A stretch of DNA of 8,746 nucleotides from JAFMDF01 sp964644655 (GTDB lineage: Bacteria > Bacteroidota > Bacteroidia > Chitinophagales > Saprospiraceae): the NCBI GenBank assembly GCA_964644655.1, contig CAZXYA010000402.1, forward strand, positions 1-8,746, given 5' to 3'. The position numbers and the translations under genes are program-made. Positions 1-5,071 of this stretch are shown one piece after another (position 1 is the first letter of the stretch; each line of letters opens with the position of its first letter). Under the pieces are notes generated by a model that saw only the letters and a program-made list of their open reading frames with translations, did no database searches and had not been told where the DNA came from.

Positions 1-49
1 TCAAGCATCAAGCATCAAGCAACCAGCATCAAGCATCAAGCATCAAATA
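1..49. repeat. Heptamer tandem array TCAAGCA, overlapping the regulator stop codon
   Basis: Seven consecutive 7-bp units fill the window edge: TCAAGCA at 1-7, 8-14, 15-21, 29-35 and 36-42, a divergent ACCAGCA at 22-28, and a partial match TCAAATA at 43-49. On the minus strand the units read TGCTTGA, and the TGA stop of the response regulator (45-43) falls in the last unit, so the repeat begins at the end of the coding frame. The array probably continues beyond the window. An inverted partner, as seen at other loci here, cannot be tested. Confidence 0.9.
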
Positions 50-702
50 AGACTATTATCATAAGCCACTTTTATCAAACCAGCCGTATTGCTAACTCCT
101 AATTTTCTCATAATATTCTTGCGGTGTACACTAACTGTTTGGTCACTAATAAATAATTGTTTGCCAATTTGTTTATTACTCAAAGCTTGGCTAATAAGTC
201 GTAAAATTTCTAATTCTCTTTTTGTTAATTTATGCTTTCTAATAAAGGAATCATCAAATCGAACATCTTCTTTTTTAGGAATACCTTGGCTATTAAATGC
301 AATACCTTGACCAATATAGGTTTCGCCAGACAAAACCGCTTCTACCGCCTCAAACAACTCATTTTTGCCATACATTTTTAAAACATAGCCTTTGCAACCA
401 ATCTTAATCGCTGATTTTACGATCTTCGCTTTATCATACATCGTCACCACAATTACTTTAATTTCCTTATTCCAAGCTTTAATTTCTTCTAAAACAGCTA
501 AACCATCTTTATCCGGCATGTTTAAGTCCAGAAAAACGATATGTGGTTTATTCATTTTCACCAAACGAATAACTTCTAATCCAGAGGTAGCTGTTCCAAC
601 TATATCAAAATTAAAAGCTGTTGACTCTGCTAAAACACGTTTCAAACCGTCCAGAAACAGAATGTGGTCATCTGCGATAATTACTCTAATAACATCGTCC
701 AT
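43..702 (-). CDS. Two-component response regulator, NarL/LuxR family
   Basis: A 219-aa cytoplasmic transcription factor with the usual two-domain plan and full length. The N-terminal receiver domain (about residues 4-125) has the acidic pair D11/D12, the phospho-acceptor D59 in an FLDLNMPD context, the switch threonine T87 and the conserved lysine K109. The C-terminal LuxR-type helix-turn-helix (about 157-215) starts with LTKRELEILRLI and carries the recognition-helix region SDQTVSVHRKNIMRKLG. The ATG at 702 is followed at once by the VIRVIIADDH strand, so the start is secure. It is the likely partner of the histidine kinase transcribed just upstream (stop at 908), but a 205-bp gap with a hairpin and a -7-like box suggests its own promoter. 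The signal sensed and the target genes cannot be read from the sequence. Confidence 0.95.
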   Translation of the reverse strand: MDDVIRVIIADDHILFLDGLKRVLAESTAFNFDIVGTATSGLEVIRLVKMNKPHIVFLDLNMPDKDGLAVLEEIKAWNKEIKVIVVTMYDKAKIVKSAIKIGCKGYVLKMYGKNELFEAVEAVLSGETYIGQGIAFNSQGIPKKEDVRFDDSFIRKHKLTKRELEILRLISQALSNKQIGKQLFISDQTVSVHRKNIMRKLGVSNTAGLIKVAYDNSLI

Positions 703-725
703 GGAAATATTTTTTGTTCAGGGAT

Positions 726-754
726 GAGAAAGTTTATTTATCAGTAACTTTCTC
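726..754 (-). promoter_or_regulatory. Hairpin in the response-regulator leader
   Basis: A perfect 9-bp inverted repeat (GAGAAAGTT at 726-734 and AACTTTCTC at 746-754) with an 11-nt loop lies about 24 nt upstream of the regulator ATG. If transcription begins near the box at 814-821, this stem is in the 5' untranslated leader. It could affect translation or be an operator. No function is shown. Confidence 0.4.
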
Positions 755-813
755 CAAATCTTTCGTTGCTTAAATTCTATGTTCTTTATAATTTCATAAG
801 ACAAGTATCATTC

Positions 814-821
814 CAAAACTA
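814..821 (-). promoter_or_regulatory. Candidate Bacteroidota -7 box for the response regulator
   Basis: The minus strand reads TAGTTTTG, a match to the Bacteroidota -7 consensus TAnnTTTG, about 112 nt before the ATG. I could not find a clear -33 TTG at the usual distance, so the call rests on one box and on its place just after a terminator-like hairpin. Confidence 0.35.
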
Positions 822-825
822 CTAT

Positions 826-849
826 AAAAAGGGTATTTTAAGAAAATAC
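826..849 (-). terminator. Weak intrinsic-terminator-like hairpin after the histidine kinase
   Basis: On the minus strand GTATTTT and AAAATAC (849-843 and 839-833) pair around a 3-nt loop, followed by CC and a run of T (830-826). The layout suits a rho-independent terminator some 60 nt after the kinase stop, but the stem is AT-rich and short. It lies directly before the candidate regulator promoter, which supports separate transcription of the two genes. Confidence 0.35.
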
Positions 850-907
850 ACTAAATAAAAGTAACTCAAAATCAGCACCTTAATCAATTAAAAAATAAAA
901 ATATATA

Positions 908-1657
908 TTAAATTGTTATTTTATCTAAGGGTAATTTTATTTGAATTTTAACTCCATTATCTTTCTCCTCCGTTAACTTCATTTCTCCTTTTAAAATAGT
1001 TAATCTTCGATTAATACTCCTCATAAAATTGTGTGCTGATTGCTCTTTTTTGAATCCGATTCCATTATCCTCCATATTTAATAAGAGCAAGTCCTTTTCT
1101 TCTCGAAGTTCAATTTTAATTTTAGAAGCTTTAGCATGTTTGATAGTATTAGCCAGTAATTCTTGCACTATTCGATAAAGATGCGTTTTAAAAATTGGTT
1201 GGCAATCATTGTATTTATATAAATTATATACTTTAAAAACAAACATAATGTTTCCGAATTGAAGCTGCTGCTGCCATTTTTCAAAAACAGGAATAATAGC
1301 TGCTTTATCAGAAAAGTCATTAACTAATTCGTTCTCAATAATTTGCCTAAATTCTCGTTGGGTGTGTTCCAGTAGTGATAGTGCTTCGGTGTGTCTTTCT
1401 GTATTCTGAGGTTGGATAGTATCGACGATTAATCTTAGCGTAGCTAGGGAATTTCCAATGCCATCATGCCAATCTTCAGCAATTCTGGTTCGCTCTTCGT
1501 CTCTCCCTTTTAAGTAGGATTTAATTTCTTTGATTTCTTGTACTTCCTTTAATTCTTGAATTGATTCCCTCAATAAATGTGTCTTCTTTTGCTGCCGATA
1601 AAGCAGAAAAGCCAAAACAAACAAACCAAATAACAACAAAAAAACAATACTAATCAT
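908..1657 (-). CDS. Sensor histidine kinase, NarL/HPK7 type (HisKA_3), minimal
   Basis: A 249-aa kinase expected to autophosphorylate on histidine and pass the phosphate to a NarL-type regulator, probably the gene downstream. Residues 1-20 form one hydrophobic helix (MISIVFLLLFGLFVLAFLLY) followed by RQQKK, so it is an inner-membrane anchor with the rest in the cytoplasm. A charged coiled coil (about 22-55) leads to the HisKA_3 dimerisation domain with H64 in EDWHDGIGN. The ATPase domain has the N-box asparagine N170 (QELLANTIKHA) and the G1 box EDNGIGF (196-202). The usual glycine-rich G2 segment is poorly conserved: FMRSINRRLTILKG replaces the GLGLxNM type. There is no periplasmic loop, PAS or GAF domain, so the sensing input is not visible. 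The ATG at 1657 begins directly at the membrane helix. Confidence 0.92.
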   Translation of the reverse strand: MISIVFLLLFGLFVLAFLLYRQQKKTHLLRESIQELKEVQEIKEIKSYLKGRDEERTRIAEDWHDGIGNSLATLRLIVDTIQPQNTERHTEALSLLEHTQREFRQIIENELVNDFSDKAAIIPVFEKWQQQLQFGNIMFVFKVYNLYKYNDCQPIFKTHLYRIVQELLANTIKHAKASKIKIELREEKDLLLLNMEDNGIGFKKEQSAHNFMRSINRRLTILKGEMKLTEEKDNGVKIQIKLPLDKITI

Positions 1658-1673
1658 TAGTACTTTTTTGCAT

Positions 1674-1713
1674 AAAACTAACAGCTAGTTTTCTGTTCTA
1701 TTATCAATAGAAC
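1674..1713 (-). promoter_or_regulatory. Two tandem hairpins in the kinase leader
   Basis: Between the candidate promoter at 1765-1772 and the kinase ATG are two perfect stems. The first pairs 1695-1702 with 1706-1713 (GTTCTATT/AATAGAAC, 3-nt loop). The second pairs 1674-1680 with 1686-1692 (AAAACTA/TAGTTTT, 5-nt loop) and ends about 16 nt before the start codon. They sit where a translational control element would, but both are AT-rich and no known riboswitch motif is recognised. Confidence 0.4.
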
Positions 1714-1764
1714 TGTCAATAAATCGGTTATGGAATATTAAAAAGTAGAAGGGAGTAGACCGTG

Positions 1765-1772
1765 CAAAGGTA
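1765..1772 (-). promoter_or_regulatory. Bacteroidota-type -7 promoter box for the histidine kinase
   Basis: The minus strand reads TACCTTTG followed by CA, a very good match to the Bacteroidota primary-sigma -7 element TAnnTTTG. It would give a leader of roughly 100 nt before the kinase ATG. A TTG exists upstream but only about 11 nt away, shorter than the usual 17-23 nt spacing, so the -33 element is not convincing. Confidence 0.55.
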
Positions 1773-1804
1773 GTATTTTATTTCAATATATATACATTAG
1801 TAAA

Positions 1805-1846
1805 AAATCATAAATCATAGTGCATAAATCTTACGTCATAAATCTC
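1805..1846. repeat. Heptamer array AAATCAT, degenerate, forward copy
   Basis: Six in-phase 7-bp units: AAATCAT (1805-1811), AAATCAT (1812-1818), AGTGCAT, AAATCTT, ACGTCAT and AAATCTC (1840-1846). Phase is kept across the divergent units, which argues for an old tandem array and not chance AT-richness. The same heptamer recurs at 2033-2074. Confidence 0.75.
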
Positions 1847-1949
1847 CCTACAGTATGGTTTATCTTATCAATAATCCATAATACTAACAGGCTTGCCCAT
1901 TCCATTCAGACAGGTATGGTTTAGGATTTTCTCGGAGAATTTTATTCCT

Positions 1950-1990
1950 AATTCTGAACAGCCTATCCCCAAGGTAGGTTGTTCAGAATT
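1950..1990. repeat. Long hairpin element AATTCTGAACA...TGTTCAGAATT
   Basis: Perfect 11-nt arms (1950-1960 and 1980-1990) continue inward through a G-T pair (1961/1979) and CCTA/TAGG (1962-1965/1975-1978), giving a 16-bp stem around a 9-nt loop. The left arm plus CCTA recurs as an identical 16-mer at 2185-2200, so this is a repeated element and not only a local stem. It could be a REP-like palindrome or a terminator for the Nudix transcript. No T-run follows it on the minus strand. Confidence 0.7.
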
Positions 1991-2032
1991 ACGGAGATAT
2001 AGTAATTTTTTGTTCCCGTGTTTTTCTGTGCC

Positions 2033-2151
2033 AAATCATAAATCTTAAATCACAGTTCTTAAATCATAAATCTGTCACGTAAAACTAGATAGATTTATGA
2101 TTTGTGATGCCTGCCTGCTGGTAGGCAGGTATTATTTCAGATTTATGATTT
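2033..2151. repeat. Nested inverted heptamer arrays (AAATCAT / ATGATTT)
   Basis: Forward units run in phase from 2033 to 2074: AAATCAT, AAATCTT, AAATCAC, AGTTCTT, AAATCAT, AAATCTG. Inverted units follow at 2090-2103 and 2138-2151. A 13-mer, AAATCATAAATCT, occurs at 2033-2045 and 2061-2073 and, inverted, at 2091-2103 and 2139-2151. The inner pair has a 17-nt loop and the outer pair encloses it, so a cruciform or long RNA hairpin is possible. A GC-rich palindrome (2108-2131) is embedded between the two inverted copies. Confidence 0.85.
2108..2131. repeat. REP-like GC-rich palindrome CCTGCCT/AGGCAGG
   Basis: CCTGCCT (2110-2116) pairs with AGGCAGG (2123-2129) around a 6-nt loop, extended by a G-T and a T-A pair. 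It is far more GC-rich than its surroundings. Palindromes of the form CCTGCCTGC-nGGCAGG are frequent between genes in Bacteroidota as I recall them, so this is probably a dispersed palindrome of that kind. Confidence 0.6.
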
Positions 2152-2184
2152 TACTCACTCAAAAACTAAGGGAACTTTACCCCA

Positions 2185-2200
2185 AATTCTGAACAGCCTA
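2185..2200. repeat. Second copy of the 1950-1965 16-mer
   Basis: The 16 bases at 2185-2200 are identical to 1950-1965 and are followed by a similar CCCTAAGG core, but the right-hand arm is missing. It ends about 27 bp from the Nudix stop codon. It looks like a half or decayed copy of the 1950-1990 hairpin element. Confidence 0.7.
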
Positions 2201-2226
2201 CCCTAAGGTTAATCAATACCCTCCTA

Positions 2227-2940
2227 TTACAAATGCATACCCGCATTAACAGGCACAACTTCCTCACAATCACAATATTCAAAAGTAAAATCACCATTTC
2301 GCATATTGGCTATTAAGCGGTGTCTTGGCCCAGCTAAATCCGCATCTCCAGTAGTATATCCAGCATCTCCTTTATACATACAAACCATTTTCCCTTCTTT
2401 CATTCGCAAAACAGGCAAAATATAAATTGGGTCAATTTCACTTAGCAAAGCTGATGCTGCTGCTACCGTTTTACACTTTCTAATGCGTTGTAAACTAATA
2501 TAAGTTGGTGGCATCATCGCTAATTCACCTCTACCTACTTTATCCAATGCTTCCTGAGGATTAACCCAGCTGTGATTTTTAATTTCACTATCGTCAATTT
2601 TTACTGTTAAATCCTGTCTGCTTACATCTGCAAAGAAAAACCAGGTAGCATATCGTCTAGGTTCAATTTCAGGGGTCGTCCAATGACTAAAGAGAATTAG
2701 GCTATTGATGTCAATAGCTATACCCGCTTCTTCTTGTGTTTCTCGGACTGCCGCTAATTTTGCTGCTCCTATATCGTCTTGCCCCCTTTCTATCTCGTCT
2801 GGTTCAATCTTTCCACCAGGGAATACCCACAAACCAGCGGCAAATTTTAAGGCCTTGTTTCTTTTTAATAATAAGACTTCGATACCTGCTTCCGTATCTC
2901 TGGCAAGCATGATAGTAGCTGCTGGTTTTACGATGACCAT
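2227..2940 (-). CDS. Nudix hydrolase with extended Nudix box (NUDT19-like)
   Basis: A 237-aa soluble enzyme predicted to hydrolyse a nucleoside diphosphate linked to another moiety. The fold is opened by a strand with EVLLLKRN (21-28) and WVFPGGKIEPDE (38-49). The Nudix catalytic core RETQEEAGI is at 66-74, with E67, E70 and E71 available for metal binding. About nine residues are inserted between the GG and the RE core compared with the canonical GX5EX7REUXEEXGU spacing. Together with the later PPTYISLQRI segment (144-153) and the GPRHRLI tail motif, this resembles the NUDT19-type group, which in mammals cleaves CoA and acyl-CoA. A CoA-ester substrate would fit the nearby acyl-CoA dehydrogenase but is inference. 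The ATG at 2940 is preceded by a heptamer array, not a Shine-Dalgarno site. Confidence 0.88.
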   Translation of the reverse strand: MVIVKPAATIMLARDTEAGIEVLLLKRNKALKFAAGLWVFPGGKIEPDEIERGQDDIGAAKLAAVRETQEEAGIAIDINSLILFSHWTTPEIEPRRYATWFFFADVSRQDLTVKIDDSEIKNHSWVNPQEALDKVGRGELAMMPPTYISLQRIRKCKTVAAASALLSEIDPIYILPVLRMKEGKMVCMYKGDAGYTTGDADLAGPRHRLIANMRNGDFTFEYCDCEEVVPVNAGMHL

Positions 2941-2957
2941 ATTTTTTCGGTATAATA

Positions 2958-2985
2958 GTGTACAGTTAACAGTACACGGTTAGGT
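2958..2985. repeat. Heptamer array/palindrome upstream of the Nudix gene
   Basis: Four in-phase 7-bp units, GTGTACA (2958-2964), GTTAACA, GTACACG and GTTAGGT (2979-2985), share a GT..ACA pattern. The first 20 bases are also a near-perfect palindrome centred on GTTAAC, with GTGTAC and GTACAC as outer arms. It lies 18 bp upstream of the Nudix ATG, so an operator or leader hairpin is possible. The 7-bp period makes a member of the window's heptamer repeats the likelier reading. Confidence 0.6.
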
Positions 2986-3003
2986 TTATAAAACGTCAAT
3001 AAA

Positions 3004-3279
3004 TTATCTTCTTTTATTTGCTATATTTTCTTGTATAATTTGGTTCAATCTTAGTTTATCTTTTTCAGCAATATTTTTTAAATCAATAAAATTGCTTTTC
3101 CTTCCCCCATATAAAATGATTTCCAAAGTCTCTCCATCTAAATTAATGGTCTTAATTTCTTCAAATTTTAGGGATGTTCCAATGATCGAATTGACTCTGA
3201 TAAGCATTCCTTTTTTGTTCCATTGAACATAATTTTTATGCCAAAACATTCTAAACCAAAAAGCAGATTGTATCAACAA
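3004..3279 (-). CDS. Hypothetical protein, C-terminal PH-like part of a membrane protein
   Basis: The uninterrupted frame gives 91 aa only if a TTG start at 3279 is used. No ATG is in frame between the stop at 3397-3399 and this point apart from an internal Met at residue 25. The product begins with a hydrophobic aromatic stretch (LIQSAFWFRMFW) and continues with short strands such as NKKGMLIRVNS and GTSLKFEEIKTINLDGETL, then a C-terminal helix (LRLNQIIQENI). This pattern resembles small Bacteroidota membrane proteins with a bacterial-PH-like domain. It is a resemblance in layout, not a firm family assignment. Coding sense continues in frame upstream to an ATG at 3426, interrupted by one stop, so this is probably the rear part of a 140-codon gene. 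It lies 63 bp before the Nudix ATG and could be co-transcribed with it. Confidence 0.6.
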   Translation of the reverse strand: MLIQSAFWFRMFWHKNYVQWNKKGMLIRVNSIIGTSLKFEEIKTINLDGETLEIILYGGRKSNFIDLKNIAEKDKLRLNQIIQENIANKRR

Positions 3280-3426
3280 ACCTATGCTACTTCCCCATTT
3301 ATATATTTTAGGATTTTCCAGTTCAAAAGGTTGCCATATACCTCCTAAAATTAGTAATAAAGAAAGAGTAGTTAAGCATAGCCACCATTTATTCCATTAT
3401 AGATTATCAAATCTAATATTTTTCAT
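3004..3426 (-). pseudogene. Full 140-codon reading frame with a nonsense codon at position 10
   Basis: Reading from the ATG at 3426-3424 in the same frame as the 91-aa product gives MKNIRFDNL, then TAA (3399-3397), then WNKWWLCLTTLSLLLILGG, WQPFELENPKIYKWGSS and straight into GLLIQSAFWF with no further stop. The segment after the stop has a convincing transmembrane helix (about codons 14-28), and a second hydrophobic stretch follows at 46-58, giving a two-helix membrane protein with a cytoplasmic PH-like tail. The upstream part is therefore probably genuine coding sequence broken by a single substitution or a sequencing error. Alternatives are native initiation at a non-ATG codon downstream, or coincidence of an open frame over only 49 codons. 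Confidence 0.55.
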
Positions 3427-3473
3427 TTTCTTTGTTTTCAAAAAATTTTATATAGCAGCTTATTAATCAACCT

Positions 3474-3508
3474 AAATCGGGTTAGTATTTGAAATACTAA
3501 CCCGATTT
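3474..3508. terminator. Perfect 17-bp inverted repeat, probable terminator
   Basis: AAATCGGGTTAGTATTT (3474-3490) and its exact reverse complement (3492-3508) are separated by one base, so the folded stem is about 14 bp with a short loop. A T-rich stretch follows on the plus strand, and only the stem's own TTT ends it on the minus strand. It lies 48 bp upstream of the next ATG and about 230 nt after the acyl-CoA dehydrogenase stop, a sensible place to separate the two transcripts. Confidence 0.55.
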
Positions 3509-3572
3509 TAATAGCTTTTATTTTGAAGTAATTAATAAATATTCAAAAAACAAACTACTGTCTAGCTCGTCA

Positions 3573-3601
3573 AATCCGTTGCTAACTTAATCCGTTGCTA
3601 A
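3573..3601. repeat. Direct repeat AATCCGTTGCTAA, period 16
   Basis: Two identical 13-mers lie at 3573-3585 and 3589-3601, giving a 16-bp period. This is about one and a half helical turns, so paired operator half-sites on opposite faces are imaginable, but a duplicated word repeat is simpler. Confidence 0.6.
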
Positions 3602-3664
3602 AAACTATTTGTCACATATATATTATTATTTTTTTACGCTTTAAAAACAAGGATTTAGATTTAC

Positions 3665-3687
3665 TATCCCGATAGTTATCGTGGATA
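3665..3687. repeat. Imperfect palindrome TATCCCGATA/TATCGTGGATA
   Basis: The arms 3665-3674 and 3677-3687 pair with one bulged base. The core CCCGATAG-TATCG is like the palindrome CCCGATAGCTATCGGG that I recall as frequent between Bacteroidota genes. It ends 48 bp after the acyl-CoA dehydrogenase stop and may form a transcript-end hairpin. Confidence 0.5.
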
Positions 3688-3735
3688 AAAATTTAGCAAA
3701 TCACCCATTTTCAGCCAGCCTACGAAGCTAGGTAA

Positions 3736-4965
3736 TTACGCATTCTCCGCCACTCTAGCCTGATATTGCTTAACCGTATTTCGACCTAATTGCCACATGT
3801 GCACCTCATCTGGTCCATCTGCTAAACGCAATGTCCTAGAACCTGCATACATGGCTGCTAATGGCGTATCTTGACTAACGCCCATACCTCCATGAATTTG
3901 AATCGCTCTATCAATAATCGTACAAGCCATCGTTGGGGCGACAATTTTAATCATCGCAATCAAATCTTTAGCGCCTTTTACCCCTTCTCTATCTATTCTA
4001 TCCGCCGCAGAAAGGGTCAATAATCTAGCTTGTTCTAATTCACATCTAGACCGTGCAATTTCTTGCCGGATACTACTATAATCTTTAATATATCGACCAA
4101 AAGTTTGTCGTTCGGTTACTCGCTTACACATTAAATCTAAAGCTCTCTGTGCTACTCCGCATAAACGCATACAATGGTGAATACGCCCTGGTCCTAAACG
4201 ACCTTGTGCAATTTCAAATCCTCTACCCTCTCCTAATAATAAATTACTAGCGGGAACTCTTACATTGATTAAATCAATCTCTGCGTGACCATGTGGTGCA
4301 TCTACATTCCCAAACACCTGCATCGGACGTATAATCTTAACGCCAGGGTTATCCGCTTCTACTAAAATCATACTTTGTTGGGTATGTCGAGAAGCCTCAG
4401 GGTCTGTTTTTCCCATTACGATAAAAAACTTACATCTTTTGTCCAATGCTCCGGAAGACCACCATTTTCTACCATTAATCACATATTCGTCGCCATCTCT
4501 TACGATAGAAGTCTCAATATTTGTCGCATCAGAAGAAGCTACTCTTGGTTCTGTCATCAAGAAAGCAGAACGCAATTCTCCATTCATCAATGGCTTCAAC
4601 CATTTATTTTTTTGTGCGTCATCGCCGTATTTTGCCAATACTTCCATATTCCCCGTATCGGGCGCACTACAATTAAACACTTCAGAAGCCCAAGACACAC
4701 TGCCCATTATTTCTGCTAATGGCGCATACTCTAAATTGGTCAATCCTGGACTTAGTTTACCATAATCTTCTGGTAAAAACAAATTCCACAAGCCTTCTGC
4801 TCTAGCCAATTCTTTTAGTTTATCTAAGCCTGGCCAAACATCCCAAAGCTTATCGCCTTGTGAGTACTTATAATATTCTTTTTCTACAGGGATGATGTGT
4901 TCATCCATAAAGCGTTGAACTCTTTTCTGTAATTTGAGCGATTTTTGAGTAAATTTAAAATTCAT
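3736..4965 (-). CDS. Acyl-CoA dehydrogenase, ACAD10/11-like
   Basis: A 409-aa FAD flavoenzyme predicted to make the alpha,beta double bond of an acyl-CoA, passing electrons to an electron-transfer flavoprotein. Length is normal for the family and the protein is cytoplasmic. The N-terminal helical domain spans about 1-130. The FAD/substrate loop FLMTEPRVASSDATN (135-149) and GRKWWSSGA (165-173) belong to the middle beta domain. The C-terminal helical domain has TERQTFGRYIKDYSSIR (284-300) and the flavin-contacting IHGGMGVSQD (357-366). The final motif ADGPDEVHMWQLGR (382-395) is the form seen in ACAD10/ACAD11-like proteins and puts Asp383 where medium-chain enzymes have the catalytic Glu. Whether the substrate is a plain or hydroxylated acyl chain is not visible. 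The ATG at 4965 is well supported, and the FMN oxidoreductase gene ends 106 bp upstream. Confidence 0.93.
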   Translation of the reverse strand: MNFKFTQKSLKLQKRVQRFMDEHIIPVEKEYYKYSQGDKLWDVWPGLDKLKELARAEGLWNLFLPEDYGKLSPGLTNLEYAPLAEIMGSVSWASEVFNCSAPDTGNMEVLAKYGDDAQKNKWLKPLMNGELRSAFLMTEPRVASSDATNIETSIVRDGDEYVINGRKWWSSGALDKRCKFFIVMGKTDPEASRHTQQSMILVEADNPGVKIIRPMQVFGNVDAPHGHAEIDLINVRVPASNLLLGEGRGFEIAQGRLGPGRIHHCMRLCGVAQRALDLMCKRVTERQTFGRYIKDYSSIRQEIARSRCELEQARLLTLSAADRIDREGVKGAKDLIAMIKIVAPTMACTIIDRAIQIHGGMGVSQDTPLAAMYAGSRTLRLADGPDEVHMWQLGRNTVKQYQARVAENA

Positions 4966-4998
4966 ATTCTTTTTTTAAAGAAGTCAGATTTGATAATA

Positions 4999-5067
4999 GA
5001 GTAGAGAGTAGAGAATAGAGAGTAGAGACTGCTTCATCTCTATTCCCTACTCTCTGTTCTCTACTCT
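4999..5067. repeat. Inverted pair of heptamer arrays (GAGTAGA / TCTCTAC), 30-nt arms
   Basis: Left arm 4999-5026 is built of GAGTAGA, GAGTAGA, GAATAGA, GAGTAGA. Right arm 5037-5066 is built of TCTCTAT, TCCCTAC, TCTCTGT, TCTCTAC. Folded 4999-5028 against 5037-5066 around an 8-nt loop, 25 of 30 positions pair. It begins 5 bp after the oxidoreductase stop codon and ends 33 bp before the acyl-CoA dehydrogenase ATG, filling the gap. It could act as a terminator, an attenuator or an mRNA-stabilising stem. No T-run follows. Confidence 0.85.
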
Positions 5068-5071
5068 TAAT

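Larger units (their letters stand above)
1658..2226. other. 569-bp repeat-rich non-coding region between Nudix gene and kinase
   Basis: I find no credible gene here on either strand. The kinase leader with its -7 box and two hairpins takes up 1658-1772. The rest holds heptamer arrays at 1805-1846 and 2033-2151, a 41-nt hairpin at 1950-1990, a REP-like palindrome at 2108-2131, and a partial second copy of the hairpin's left arm at 2185-2200. It is the longest non-coding stretch in the window and the densest in repeats. Confidence 0.8.
3427..3735. other. 309-bp non-coding gap after the acyl-CoA dehydrogenase
   Basis: No credible gene on either strand. It contains a perfect 17-bp inverted repeat (3474-3508), a period-16 direct repeat (3573-3601) and an imperfect palindrome of a common Bacteroidota type (3665-3687). 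It should include the 3' end of the acyl-CoA dehydrogenase transcript and the promoter of the small membrane-protein gene, but no TAnnTTTG box was found. Confidence 0.7.

Noticed and set aside
89..727. Plus-strand open frames of 73 and 111 codons
   Set aside because: They lie antisense to the response regulator, whose domains and catalytic residues are complete, and their translations show no family features.
1805..2151. CRISPR array
   Set aside because: Repeats are 7 bp in direct tandem and inverted copies, with no regular unique spacers of 25-40 bp and no cas genes nearby.
908..2940. Single operon of Nudix, kinase and regulator
   Set aside because: Gaps of 569 and 205 bp contain a strong -7 box, a second weaker one and a terminator-like hairpin, so separate transcription is more likely.
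3284..3466. Plus-strand open frame of 60 codons
   Set aside because: It is antisense to the membrane-protein reading frame at 3004-3426 and has no recognisable features or promoter.
4375..4765. Two overlapping plus-strand frames of 108-114 codons
   Set aside because: Both are shadows of the well-supported acyl-CoA dehydrogenase on the minus strand.
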